Below, piece by piece: positions 39,156-48,404 of a DNA stretch of 64,000 nucleotides. The stretch is from NCBI GenBank assembly GCA_963711065.1, contig CAVQCO010000001.1:62001-126000 (forward strand), in the 5' to 3' direction. The notes beneath the pieces were generated by a model. It searched no databases. It saw only the letters and a program-made list of their open reading frames with translations, and was not told the origin of the DNA. Origin of the DNA: Bog-473 sp963711065 (GTDB lineage: Bacteria > Actinomycetota > Acidimicrobiia > Acidimicrobiales > RAAP-2). The position numbers and the translations under genes are program-made. How positions within the stretch are numbered: the first letter of the stretch is position 1; each line of letters begins with the position of its first letter.

Positions 39156-40671
39156 GTGCCCCAGCCCAGCGGACCCCCGGCACCATCTCCGCTCCGACCT
39201 GCGCCACCCGCGCGCGTCGACGCCCCTCCCCGCCTCGTTCGGCCTGCCGCGGCGATCCCGGCGACCCGCAGCTTCGACGACGGGGCCGTGCTCCTCGGGG
39301 GAAGCCCTCTCCGGCTCTTCCGGATTTCCGCAGCGCGCCCGGGGGGTGGTGGAGCGGTGGCGGGCCGGCGAACCCGTGGGCCCCGGCCGCGCTGCGCCGC
39401 TGCTGGCGCGCCGCCTGGTGTCGGCCGGGGCCTTCGTGCCGCGACCGGCGACCGCTTCGTTCGGCCCGGGCGACGTCACGGTGGTCGTGCCGGTGCGCGA
39501 CCGGCCGGCACAGCTGGCTCGGCTGCTCGCATGCGCTGGGCGACCTGCGCTGCATCGTGGTCGACGACGCGTCGGCCGACGCGGGCGCCACCAAGGAGAT
39601 CGCGGCGCGTCACGGGGCGCGGTTCGTCGGGCTGGCGGTCAACGCCGGGCCGTCCGGCGCGCGAAACGCAGGGCTGGGCCGCGGCCGAGTCCGCGTTGGT
39701 CGCCTTCGTGGACTCCGATTGCGTGCCCGGGGCCGGATGGCTCGACCCGCTGCTCGGCCACTTCGACGATCCCCTGGTGGCCGCGGTCGGCGCCGCGGAT
39801 CGTCCCGGCCGTCCGGGGCCGAGGTGCCGTGGCGCGCTACGAGGCGCTGCGGTCGTCGCTCGACCGCGGCCCCGCCGAGGGACCGGTCCGCCCGGGGAGC
39901 CCCATCCCCTTCGTCCCGAGCGCCGCCATCCTGGTGCGCGCGGACGTGGCGGCGGGCCCCGAGCTCTTCGATCCGGAGCTGCGCGTCGGCGAGGACGTGG
40001 ACCTGGTGTGGCGCCTCGGGAACGCGGGCTGGGACGTCCGCTACGTGCCGGCGAGCACCGTCGTCCACGACGGATCGCCGGCGCTGGGACCGTTTCTCGC
40101 TCGGCAGGCCGTCTACGGGACGTCCGCCGGGCCGCTGGCGCTCCGTCACGGCGACGCCCTGGCTCCGCTCCACACCTCGGCCTGGTCGCTGGCCGCGTGG
40201 CTGCTGCTGGTGGCCCGTCGGCCGGTCCTCGCCCTGGGCGCGGTCGCCGCGTCGGTCGCCATCCTGGCCCACCGCCTCGAGGGCCTCGTGCGCGACCCGG
40301 TCGCGGTCGCCGCCGACATCGCCGCGGGCGGGACGGCACGCTCGGCCCTGCCCGCGCTGGGGACCCTGGCCCGGGCCTGGTCGCCCGCGCTGGTGCTCGG
40401 GCTGGCCCCCCGTAGGACGAGGAAGGCGGCCGCGATGGCGCTGCTCGTCCCCGCGCTGCGGGACTGGGCACTGAGCCCCGGCGCCATCGATCCCGTGCGC
40501 TACGGCGCCCTCCATGTGGCCGACGACGTGGCGTACGGGATGGGCGTCTGGGCCGGGTGCGCACGGGCCCGCACGATCGTGCCGCTCGTGCCCCGTGTCT
40601 CGTGGCGCTCGCGGGTGTGGTCGTCCCGGTCGCTGCGTCGGAGCCTCTCGGGCCCGGCGGGGGGCGCCTGA
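39156..40671 (+). CDS. mftF: MftF, mycofactocin glycosyltransferase (frame-broken)
   Basis: About 505 codons from GTG at 39156. A GT2-type domain is seen: VTVVVPVRDRPAQLARLLA, then LRCIVVDDASAD, then GPSGARNAGL, then VAFVDSDCVPGAGWLDPLL (DxD-like), then GSPIPFVPSAAILVRADV and RVGEDVDLVWRL. The last third has hydrophobic helices and ends near ADDVAYGMGVWAGC. MftF adds beta-1,4-linked glucose units to the mycofactocin core. Frame changes lie near 39330, 39535, 39680 and 39795; the last 290 codons are intact. It faces away from mftA, unlike the colinear order of mycobacteria. Confidence 0.85.
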
Positions 40672-40694
40672 GCCGTCGTCGAAGCCACTGGGCG

Positions 40695-41105
40695 CTACCC
40701 CTTCGTGAAGCGGAGCTGGCCGTGCTGGTGCTCCCAGTCCGTCGACTCCCAGAAGCCCACGGCGCGCTCGTCCAGCCCCACCACGATGGCGTGCATCCGT
40801 CGCGCGCCGCTCTCGGCGAGCCTGGCCTCCGCCTCGCGCAGGAGCCGACGGCCCAACCCGCTGCGGCGGTGCCCGGGGAGCACGGCCAGGCGGTAGACGG
40901 AGCCTCGCCAGCCGTCCCAGCCGGCGATCACGGATCCGACGATCTCGCCCGCGTCCTCGGCCACCAGGAGGGCGCCAGGGTCGTGGCGCAGGAGGCCGCG
41001 CAGCGCCTCTGCCGAGTCGGTGGCCGTCGGCGCCGCCGACGCTCGCCACAGACCCAGGACCGCAGGGATGTCGGCCGGCTCCGCCGGCCGGATGTCCATG
41101 TGCAT
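40695..41105 (-). CDS. GNAT-family N-acetyltransferase
   Basis: A 136-aa single-domain acetyltransferase. The acetyl-CoA-binding motif A is VYRLAVLPGHRRSGLGRRLL, with the R/QxxGxG/A signature, followed by the helix with ARLAESGARR and the terminal VGFWESTDWEH. It transfers acetyl groups from acetyl-CoA to an unknown amine. The start is set at ATG 41105 because TACCAT, a TANNNT -10, lies six bases upstream; ATG 41099 is an alternative. It is convergent with mftF and downstream of the GGDEF-EAL gene. Confidence 0.85.
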   Translation of the reverse strand: MHMDIRPAEPADIPAVLGLWRASAAPTATDSAEALRGLLRHDPGALLVAEDAGEIVGSVIAGWDGWRGSVYRLAVLPGHRRSGLGRRLLREAEARLAESGARRMHAIVVGLDERAVGFWESTDWEHQHGQLRFTKG

Positions 41106-41111
41106 CGGGTC

Positions 41112-41117
41112 ATGGTA
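41112..41117 (-). promoter_or_regulatory. -10 box (TACCAT) of the leaderless GNAT gene
   Basis: On the minus strand TACCAT is followed by six bases and then the ATG at 41105. It fits TANNNT with leaderless spacing and decides the start codon. Confidence 0.4.
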
Positions 41118-41154
41118 CGGAGCCCGCACCACTCCCTGCCCGGGGGGTCCGGTG

Positions 41155-43266
41155 CTAGCCGACGTTCAGCGCCGGGGTGAGCCCCAGCAGCTCGTCGATC
41201 CCCGACGCCGGGACGGGGTGGTTGTACAGATAGCCCTGCCCGTGGTCGCAGCCGAGACGGCGCAGCTGAGCCTCCTGCTCCTCGGACTCGATGCCCTCCG
41301 CCACGACCTGCAGCCCGAACTCCCTGGCGATGGCCAGCACCGAGCGGACGAGCATGGAGTGCTCGGTGCCGCCGCACAGGTCTTCCACGAAGGTCTTGTC
41401 CACCTTGATCACGTCGACCGGGAACAGCTGGAGATGTGACAACGACGAGTAGCCCGTCCCGAAGTCGTCGATGGCGATCGTGACGCCCAGCGCCGACAGC
41501 GACTCGAGCACCGCCGTCGCTCCACGGACGTCGCCGATGAGCGCGCCCTCGGTCACCTCGACGATCAGTGCATCGGGAGGGACACCAGCCTCCCCGAGGG
41601 CCAGGGCGAGCTCGTCGACGACGCTCTCGTCCCGCAGCTGCGCGGCGGAGAGGTTCACGCTGACCATGAAGTTCTCGTCGTAGTGCTCCCGCCACACGCG
41701 GACCTGCGCGCATGCGTCGCGCAGCACCTGCTTGCCCAGCGGGACGATGAGGCCCGTCTCCTCGGCGACGTCGAGGAAGTCGTCGGGCGTCAACAAGCCC
41801 AGCGTGGGGTGCTGCCAGCGCACCAGGGCCTCGACGGCCTCCACCTTCCGCTGGCCCAGGGTGACGATCGGCTGGTAGTAGACGCACAACTGGCCCTCCG
41901 CCAGCGCCTCGCGCAACCACGACTCCATGTCGAGACGGTGGAGGACGCCCTGTTGCATCTCGTCGGTGAAGTGGACGAACTGGTTCTTCCCGTTCGCCTT
42001 GGCGTGGTACATCGCGATGTCCGCCCGCATCAGGGCGGCGTCCGCGTCGGCCCCCGACCCCCCGCAGCGGGCGATGCCGATGCTGGCGCTGACGCGGGTC
42101 CGGTGACCCGACACCACGAACGGCTCCTGCAGCGCGTCGATCACCCGCTGCGCGACGGTGCTGGCCATGTCCCCGCCCGCTGTGCCCTCCTCGATGAGGA
42201 CTGCGAACTCGTCGCCCCCGAGGCGGGCGACGAGGTCTCGCTCCCGGACGCAGCGCTTCAGGCGCTCGCTGACCTCAATGAGCAACCGGTCTCCCGCGTC
42301 ATGCCCGAAGCCGTCGTTCACCGTCTTGAAGTCGTCGAGATCGATGAAGAGGAGCGCACGGCGCCGAACGGGGGCATGGTTCGCGCCCACCGCGGCGCTG
42401 ACCCGGCCGCGCAGCTGGCCCCGGTTGGCCAGACCCGTCAGCGAGTCGTGGAAGGCGCGGTGGATCAGCTCGTCCTCGAGCGCCTTGCGCTCGTCGACGA
42501 CGCGGTGGTTGACCACGATCCCCGCGACCGTGGGCTCGTCGAGCAGGTTCGTGATCGTCGACTCCACCCAGCGCCAGTCGCCGTTGGAGTCACGCAGCCG
42601 GAGCTCGAGGGTCTCCGACCGCGTGGGATCGGCCAGGACCCGCTGGGCGGCCGCGTCACCCGCGGCGCGGTGCTGGGGGTGGACGAAGTCCTCGCCCCGC
42701 ATCCCGAGACGGTGGCCGGCGGGCCACCCGAGGATCCGCTCGACGGCCGGCGACTCGTACTTCAGCCTGCCCTCGTGGTCGATGACGGTGATCATGTCCG
42801 TTGCGCGCTGCACAAGCGCGGCGAAACGCCGCTCGCTCTCGTGCTCCTTCTGCGCCTCCGCCCGGGCCGCCCGGGCCGAGGTCCGCTGCACGGCGATGTA
42901 CAGGAAGGTCATGAAGGAGCCGATGAGGACGAAGAAGATGCCGCGGCTCACCCAGTCGCTGAGGAGCTGGGGGGTGCCGGTGGCCACGTCGGCCGGGAGG
43001 AGCGGCCCCGACGCGATCGTGGCGGCGAACCCGACCGACACCACGCCGAGCAGGCCGAAGCGCACGCCGGCCACGAAGACGGGGATGTAGAACCACAGGG
43101 GGGACACGCTCGTGCCGCCGCCCAGGTAGAACGCCGCGGCCCAGCAGACCGGGAGCAGCGCCAGGATGACGGCGAGCGCCGCCGGCGCGGGGAGGCCCGA
43201 CAAGGTGAGCCAGGTGATCGTCCCCCCTGACCGGTAGCCCGAGGCCGCCGCCTCCGTTCTGGTCAC
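41155..43266 (-). CDS. Membrane-anchored PAS-GGDEF-EAL cyclic-di-GMP protein
   Basis: A 703-aa intact protein. The N-terminal part (about 15-130) has several membrane helices of MASE-like character. A PAS domain (about 150-270) is followed by a diguanylate cyclase domain with intact GGDEF at residues 350-354 and an EAL phosphodiesterase domain with EAL at 479-481, DDFGTGYSSL and DVIKVDKTFV. Both active-site motifs look functional, so the protein may make or break c-di-GMP depending on signal. It lies between mftF/GNAT and mftD and is divergent from mftD by 209 bases. Any role in the cofactor locus is conjecture. Confidence 0.93.
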   Translation of the reverse strand: MTRTEAAASGYRSGGTITWLTLSGLPAPAALAVILALLPVCWAAAFYLGGGTSVSPLWFYIPVFVAGVRFGLLGVVSVGFAATIASGPLLPADVATGTPQLLSDWVSRGIFFVLIGSFMTFLYIAVQRTSARAARAEAQKEHESERRFAALVQRATDMITVIDHEGRLKYESPAVERILGWPAGHRLGMRGEDFVHPQHRAAGDAAAQRVLADPTRSETLELRLRDSNGDWRWVESTITNLLDEPTVAGIVVNHRVVDERKALEDELIHRAFHDSLTGLANRGQLRGRVSAAVGANHAPVRRRALLFIDLDDFKTVNDGFGHDAGDRLLIEVSERLKRCVRERDLVARLGGDEFAVLIEEGTAGGDMASTVAQRVIDALQEPFVVSGHRTRVSASIGIARCGGSGADADAALMRADIAMYHAKANGKNQFVHFTDEMQQGVLHRLDMESWLREALAEGQLCVYYQPIVTLGQRKVEAVEALVRWQHPTLGLLTPDDFLDVAEETGLIVPLGKQVLRDACAQVRVWREHYDENFMVSVNLSAAQLRDESVVDELALALGEAGVPPDALIVEVTEGALIGDVRGATAVLESLSALGVTIAIDDFGTGYSSLSHLQLFPVDVIKVDKTFVEDLCGGTEHSMLVRSVLAIAREFGLQVVAEGIESEEQEAQLRRLGCDHGQGYLYNHPVPASGIDELLGLTPALNVG

Positions 43267-43475
43267 CCCGTTCTGTCGTCGGCCCGTTTGGGCCCCTTGA
43301 GAACATTTCTCGCCGAAATTCCCTCGTCTCGCCGCGCCCGGGCCCTACCCGGATTGGAGGTGCCCGTCCGCCCTCCCCGCCCCGGTGGGTCGGGACGTCC
43401 GCGGCGCGTAGAGTCTCCCGGTCGCCGGTGCTCCTGCGACTGTGCGGACGAGCGGGGCATCACGAGAGGGTCCCT

Positions 43476-44645
43476 ATGGCTAACAAGTGGTTCGAAACGG
43501 TCGCCGAGGCGCAGCGCCGGGCGAAGAAGCGTCTGCCCAAGTCGGTCTACGGCGCGCTGATCGCAGGTTCGGAGCGCGGGATCACGGTGGAGGACAACGT
43601 CGCCGCGTTCAGCGAGCTCGGCTTCGCGCCGCACGTGGCCGGCTTGGCCGACAGCCGAGACCTGGCGACCAAGGTGATGGGGCAGGAGATCTCGTTTCCG
43701 GTCCTGCTCTCTCCCACCGGCGTCCAGGCGGTGCATCCCGAGGGCGAGGTGGCCGTGGCCCGGGCGGCCGCCGCCCGGGGCACCGCCGTGGGCTTGAGCT
43801 CCTTCGCCAGCATGCCGGTGGAGGACGTCGTAGCCGCCTGCCCCCAGACCTTCTTCCAGATCTACTGGATCGGCACGAGGGACCAGATCATGGCCCGGAT
43901 CGAGCGGGCGCGCGCCGCCGGTGCCGTGGGCCTCATCGCGACGCTGGACTGGTCCTTCTCCCACGGTCGGGACTGGGGCAGCCCCACGATCCCCGAGACG
44001 GTGAACCTGCGGGCGATGCTGCGCTTCGCCCCCGAGGCCCTGGCCAACCCGCGTTGGTTCCTCTCGTTCGCCCGGACCGGGAAGCGCCCCGACCTGACGA
44101 CGCCGAACATGGTCGAGAAGGGGCGCAAGGGCCCGACGTTCTTCGGTGCCTACGGCGAGTGGATGCAGACGCCGCCGCCGAGTTGGGACGACGTCGCCTG
44201 GTTGCGCGAACAGTGGGGTGGGCCCTTCATGCTCAAGGGGGTGAGCCGCGTCGACGATGCGAAGCGCGCCGTCGATGCGGGAGTCACCGCCATCTCGGTG
44301 TCGAACCACGGGGGCAACAACCTCGACGGGACTCCGGCCACCATCCGCGCCCTGCCGTCCGTCGCCGAGGCCGTCGGGGACCAGGTGGAGGTGCTGCTCG
44401 ACGGGGGTATCCGGCGGGGCAGCGACGTCGTCAAGGCCGTGGCGCTGGGCGCCAGGGCCGTCATGATCGGCCGGGCCTACCTGTGGGGCCTCGCCGCCAA
44501 CGGGCAGGCGGGGGTGGAGAACGTGCTCGACATCCTGCGCGGCGGCGTGGAGTCCGCGCTGCTCGGGCTCGGGCATGCCTCCATCCACCAGCTGCACCCC
44601 GACGACCTCGTGATCCCCGAGGGGTTCAGCCGGCACCTGGGCTGA
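43476..44645 (+). CDS. mftD: MftD, pre-mycofactocin synthase
   Basis: A 389-aa FMN-dependent alpha-hydroxyacid-dehydrogenase-family enzyme, intact. The MftD-type start WFETVAEAQRRAKKRLPKSV, then GITVEDNVAAFSELGFAPHV, catalytic His278 in VSNHGGNNLDGTPA, and the phosphate-binding LLDGGIRRGSDVVKA and GARAVMIGRAYLWG all match MftD closely. MftD oxidises AHDP, the MftE product, to pre-mycofactocin with the redox-active alpha-keto amide. The ATG at 43476 has GAGAGGG upstream. In mycobacteria mftD sits between mftC and mftE; here it is about 4.4 kb from mftA, beyond mftF, the GNAT and the GGDEF-EAL gene. Confidence 0.95.
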   Translation: MANKWFETVAEAQRRAKKRLPKSVYGALIAGSERGITVEDNVAAFSELGFAPHVAGLADSRDLATKVMGQEISFPVLLSPTGVQAVHPEGEVAVARAAAARGTAVGLSSFASMPVEDVVAACPQTFFQIYWIGTRDQIMARIERARAAGAVGLIATLDWSFSHGRDWGSPTIPETVNLRAMLRFAPEALANPRWFLSFARTGKRPDLTTPNMVEKGRKGPTFFGAYGEWMQTPPPSWDDVAWLREQWGGPFMLKGVSRVDDAKRAVDAGVTAISVSNHGGNNLDGTPATIRALPSVAEAVGDQVEVLLDGGIRRGSDVVKAVALGARAVMIGRAYLWGLAANGQAGVENVLDILRGGVESALLGLGHASIHQLHPDDLVIPEGFSRHLG

Positions 44646-44672
44646 GCGCGCCGGAGGACCCGGCCACGCCGA

Positions 44673-45828
44673 TCAGGCGTCGAACGCCACCACGCCGCGG
44701 ATGATGGTGCCGGCCGCCTGGTCGTCGTAGCCCTGCTGCACCTGGTCGAGCGTGTACTCCTGCGTGATCAGCTCGTCGATCTTCAGCTGGCCCGCCTCGT
44801 AGAGGTTGAGCAGGTTTGGCACCTGCACCCGCGGGCTCTGGGACCCGAAGACCGTGCCCATGACCGTCTGGTTGAACATGGCCAGGTTGAACAGGTTCAG
44901 CTGCACGTCCGTGGCGGAGAAGGGCGAAATGGCCGTCACGACGATACGCGCGTCCTTGGAGCCGCACTGGGCGGCCTCGGCGATCATCTCGCCGCGTAGG
45001 ACGCCCGGCGTGAGGATCACGACGTCCGCGTTGCGGCCCATCGTGAGCTCGGGCAGCAGGAACGGCACCTCGGCCAGCGACGCCGCCGTGTGGGTGGCGC
45101 CGATCTCCTTGGCCCGCTCGAGCTTGTAGGGCACCGGGTCCACGGCGATGATGTGGCGCGCGCCCGCGATGCGGGCGCCTTGAATCGCGCCCGAGCCGAC
45201 GCCACCGCAGCCGGCGACCACGACCGTCTCGCCCGGCTTCACCTTGGCCCGATCGACCGCGGAGCCGAAGCCCGTCGCGATGCCGCAGCTGATGAGTGCG
45301 GCCGCCTTCATGTTGTCCCACGGGTTGATGCGGACCACGGAGTTCTCGTGGCAGACCATTTCGTCGGCGAAGGTGCCGAGCTGGGCCATCCGATTGAGGT
45401 TCTCGGTGCCCAGGTGGTAGCGGTAGGTGCCGTCGCTGATCATGCCGCCGGCCAGCGTCATCATGCCGAGGTCGCACAGGTTCTGGCGGCCCGACGCGCA
45501 CCAGAAGCAGGTCCCGCACGAGGGGATGAAGGCGACGGCGACGTGGTCGCCCAGCGCGACCTGGGTCACGTTCGTCCCGACCTCGGTCACGACGCCCGAG
45601 CCCTCGTGGCCGCCGACGACGGGGAACATCGACTTGACCCCGATCATCTCGAGCACCTCGGGCGGCGCGCTCGATGTCACCGGTGCGCAGGTGCTCGTCG
45701 GAGTGGCACATGCCCGAATAGACCATCTTGACCCTGACCTCGCGGCTGCCCGGAGGGTCGAGCTGAATCTCCTCTGTCTTCCAGGGCTCGTTGAGCCCGG
45801 TGCACACCGCCGCGCGCGTGGTCGTCAT
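44673..45828 (-). CDS. Zinc alcohol dehydrogenase of the NDMA-dependent, mycofactocin-linked type (one frame break)
   Basis: About 384 codons from ATG 45828 (AGGGAGGGACAG upstream). Catalytic zinc ligands are in YSGMCHSDEH and GGHEGSGVV. The structural zinc cysteines are in CGTCFWCASGRQNLC. The Rossmann segment is VAGCGGVGSGAIQGAR. The long MTLAGGMISDGTYRYH insert and TVMGTVFGSQSPR fit the actinobacterial NDMA-dependent alcohol dehydrogenases that hold NAD tightly and need mycofactocin as external acceptor. One extra base near 45675 shifts the frame after HLRTGD. It converges on mftD, with 27 bases between the genes. Confidence 0.85.
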
Positions 45829-45941
45829 GGCTGTCCCTCCCTGGGGCTTGGGCGAACCTGTTCGCGCCCTCAGTATCGTCCCCCGTCCGGGGCGCCGACA
45901 AACGGGACGTCCCACCCGTCCTCTGGTCCCGAGGGCGGCGG

Positions 45942-45947
45942 TAGTGT
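45942..45947 (+). promoter_or_regulatory. -10 box (TAGTGT) of a leaderless gene
   Basis: TAGTGT is separated by six bases from the GTG at 45954, giving a transcript expected to start at that codon. No ribosome-binding site is seen. Confidence 0.4.
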
Positions 45948-45953
45948 GCGCGC

Positions 45954-46889
45954 GTGCCCGTCTCCGCCGCGTTCGCCGAGGTGGCCGCCCGTGTCCGCAA
46001 CTGGGGCCGTTGGGGGCCCGATGACGAGGTCGGCACGCTCAACCTCGTCGACGCCGAGGCACGCCGGCGGGGGGCGGCGTCGGTCGTGTCGGGGCAAGCC
46101 GTCGCCCTCGGGCTGCCCCTCTCGGAGTCCGAGGGGATCCAGATGGGCTTCGTGGAGGGCCGCAGCAACCCCACCCGCACCATGGTGCAGGTCAACGTCC
46201 CGGCCTCCGCCGACCCCGAATGGGTCTGCTTCAGCGAGGACGTCCTCACCCTGGCCACCCAGTGCGCCACCCACTGGGACGCCCTCGCCCACAGCAGCTA
46301 CGGCGGCGTGATCTACAACGGCTACCCGGCCGCGTCCGTCACCGACGAGGGCGCCGCCCGCTGCGGCATCCACCGGCTGACGACCGTCGTGAGCCGCGGC
46401 GTCCTGCTCGACGTGGCCCGCGCCCTCGGGCGCGAGGTGCTCGAACCCGGCTACCCCATCATGCCCGGCGACCTCGATGCGGCGTGCGAGCTGGCAAAGA
46501 TCACGGTCGAGCCGGGCGACATCGTGCTGGTGCGCACGGGCCACATGGTGCACCTGGTCCCCGAGCAGCGCGACCTCGTCGCCTACTGGTGGCCGTCGCC
46601 CGGCCTCACCATCGAGACGGCAGAGTGGTTCCACGCTCACGACGTGGCGGCCGTCGCCACGGACACGGCCACCTTCGAGGTGTTCCCCTGCCAGCGCGAG
46701 GACGCCTACCTCCCGGTCCACCTGCTCCATCTGGTGGAGATGGGCCTGACCCAGGGCCAGAACTGGGTGCTGGACCCGCTGGCGGAGGACTGCGCGGCAG
46801 ACGGCCGCTACGCGTTCCTGCTCGACGCCACGCCGCTCCCGCTGACCGCGGGGCTCGGGTCCCCCCTGAACCCCGTCGCGCTCAGGTAG
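45954..46889 (+). CDS. Cyclase-family (kynurenine formamidase-like) metal hydrolase
   Basis: A 311-aa protein of the Cyclase/KynB family. The metal motif HxDxxxH is present as HWDALAH (His107, Asp109, His113), preceded by CAT and followed by a short loop with YNGYP. The central part GDIVLVRTGHM and the final ATDTATFEVFP carry further conserved residues. Relatives hydrolyse amide or lactone bonds in aromatic or isatin-type compounds. The actual substrate is unknown. The GTG start is supported by the leaderless -10 box. Its last eight bases overlap the end of the convergent TetR gene. Confidence 0.85.
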   Translation: MPVSAAFAEVAARVRNWGRWGPDDEVGTLNLVDAEARRRGAASVVSGQAVALGLPLSESEGIQMGFVEGRSNPTRTMVQVNVPASADPEWVCFSEDVLTLATQCATHWDALAHSSYGGVIYNGYPAASVTDEGAARCGIHRLTTVVSRGVLLDVARALGREVLEPGYPIMPGDLDAACELAKITVEPGDIVLVRTGHMVHLVPEQRDLVAYWWPSPGLTIETAEWFHAHDVAAVATDTATFEVFPCQREDAYLPVHLLHLVEMGLTQGQNWVLDPLAEDCAADGRYAFLLDATPLPLTAGLGSPLNPVALR

Positions 46890-47683
46890 CGCGGCGGCGC
46901 GCCACCGCCCCGCCCAGCACCGGGCCAGTGCGCGGCCGGGAGGTCTCCCGGGCCGGGACGTCGGCGGGGGGCGCCAGGCGCCCGGTGACGGCCCAGTGCA
47001 GGGTTCGGGCCTGCGTGTCGATGAGGTTGGCCGTCCGGATACCCCAGAACTCGAAGCCGTAGCGGTGGGCCGACACGCTGGCGAACATGGCCACGAGCGT
47101 CCCGGCCACGGCCATCGGGTCCGCGCCCGCCGGCGAGGAGGTCGCCGCGCCCGGTCCTCCGGCGGGCGAGGGCGAGGCCGAGGCGATCACCTGGGCCAGG
47201 GCCACCGTGACCGCGTTGAGCGCGCGCACCCGAATGCCACGCAGCTGGGCGTCGCCCTCCTCGGTCGCGAGGTCCACGACGCGGAAGACCGCGCGGTTGT
47301 CCTCCCAGTAGGCCAGGAATCCCTCGGTGACCGCCCAGCGCGGTGTCCCAGCTCGCTGCCTCCGACCAGTCCCCGCCGACCAGCTCGGCCAGCTGTCCGG
47401 CCTGGTCCACCATCCCCTCCGCCAGCACGCGGATGGCCTGCTCCACGTTGCCGAAGTACTGGTAGAAGGTGGCCGGCGACGTCCGCGCCTGCCGCGCGAT
47501 GTCGGTCACCTTGACCGACCGCCACGAGGTGGTCGTGAGGAGCTCCACGGTGGCGTCGAGCAGCCGCCGGCGGGTCTGGCGCCCCCGCTCGCCGGGCACC
47601 CGCCCGTCGGTGGTCGCGACCTCCTCGGGGTCCCCCCGGAGGGCGACGACGGCGGCCTCTCCCCCGAGACTGCGTCCTGGCAT
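46882..47683 (-). CDS. TetR-family regulator (one frame break)
   Basis: About 266 codons from ATG 47683. The DNA-binding domain reads TRRRLLDATVELL, then VTDIARQARTSPATFYQYF. The C-terminal ligand-binding part continues after a frame change near 47340 as FRVVDLATEEGDAQLRGI and VSAHRYGFEFWGIRTANL. It is a ligand-responsive repressor with unknown inducer. It is divergent from the KstR-like gene with 63 bases between starts, so each may regulate the other or share an operator. It converges on the cyclase-family gene. Confidence 0.82.
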
Positions 47684-47691
47684 GGCCCCGC

Positions 47692-47697
47692 AGCGTA
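47692..47697 (-). promoter_or_regulatory. -10 box (TACGCT) for the minus-strand TetR gene
   Basis: On the minus strand TACGCT is followed by eight bases and then the ATG at 47683. The same hexamer serves the divergent gene at 47735-47740. Confidence 0.35.
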
Positions 47698-47734
47698 GCG
47701 GCACCGTCTCCGAAGACCCAGGTGACGGTGCGGA

Positions 47735-47740
47735 TACGCT
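47735..47740 (+). promoter_or_regulatory. -10 box (TACGCT) of the leaderless KstR-like gene
   Basis: TACGCT, six bases, then the ATG at 47747. This fits the leaderless pattern seen at several other genes of the window. Confidence 0.4.
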
Positions 47741-47746
47741 GTCGGG

Positions 47747-48355
47747 ATGCAGCAGACGGTGGCCCGCCCGCTCACCCGCGCGCAGCAGGCCCGGCGTCAG
47801 CGCGTCATCGACGCCGCCATGGCCCTCGGGCTCGAGGGGGGCTACGAGTCGGTGCAGATGCGCGACGTCGCAGCCCGGGCCGACGTCGCCATGGGCACCG
47901 TGTACCGCTACTTCACGAGCAAGGACCACCTCCTGGCTGCCACCCTGGTGCACTGGGTGGAGATGCTCGACACCCGCATCGGGCAGCACCCGCCCCGCGG
48001 CGAGCACCCGGCCGACCGCGTCCTGGAGGTCCTCGACCGCGCCTTGCGCGCCATGGGACGCCAGCCCAAGCTCGTGGCGGCGGTCTTCACCTCCCTCTCC
48101 TCGCCCGACCCGGGTGCCGTCGGCTGCCAGCAGCAGATCACCCTGCTGATGGAGGGGATCATCTCGCGGGCGATGGGCGAGCCGGAGATCCCCGACATGT
48201 CGGACCGGGCCCGCATGATCGGGCACGTCTGGTACTCCGCGCTGGTCGGCTGGATCAACGGGTGGTCCACCATGGCACGCGTCTACGACGAGCTCGCGGT
48301 GTCGGTGCGCCTGTTGCTGCCCGACGAGCTCGTCGAACGGCGCAACCCCGCCTGA
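47747..48355 (+). CDS. KstR-like TetR-family regulator
   Basis: A 202-aa intact regulator. The helix-turn-helix region RRQRVIDAAMALGLEGGYESV followed by MRDVAARADVAMGTVYRYFTSKDHLL closely follows the KstR pattern, and the C-terminal LMEGIISRAMGEP and VWYSALVGWINGW fit the KstR-type ligand-binding domain. KstR represses sterol and fatty-acid catabolism genes in Mycobacterium and Rhodococcus. Target genes here are unknown, but an enoyl-CoA hydratase lies about 9 kb downstream. The leaderless -10 fixes the ATG. It precedes the ABC exporter genes by 49 bases. Confidence 0.85.
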   Translation: MQQTVARPLTRAQQARRQRVIDAAMALGLEGGYESVQMRDVAARADVAMGTVYRYFTSKDHLLAATLVHWVEMLDTRIGQHPPRGEHPADRVLEVLDRALRAMGRQPKLVAAVFTSLSSPDPGAVGCQQQITLLMEGIISRAMGEPEIPDMSDRARMIGHVWYSALVGWINGWSTMARVYDELAVSVRLLLPDELVERRNPA

Positions 48356-48390
48356 GCGTTCGCCGACCGGGAGGGCCGGCACACCCGCGC

Positions 48391-48396
48391 TAACGT
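48391..48396 (+). promoter_or_regulatory. -10 box (TAACGT) for the ABC exporter genes
   Basis: TAACGT lies eight bases before the ATG at 48405. It fits TANNNT and a nearly leaderless transcript for the two-gene ABC operon. Confidence 0.35.
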
Positions 48397-48404
48397 CGCC
48401 CCCG

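Noticed and set aside
38923..40671. A single intact 582-codon frame for mftF beginning at 38923
   Set aside because: Its first part is antisense to mftA and mftB; the true mftF signal starts at 39156 and reaches this frame only after several indels.
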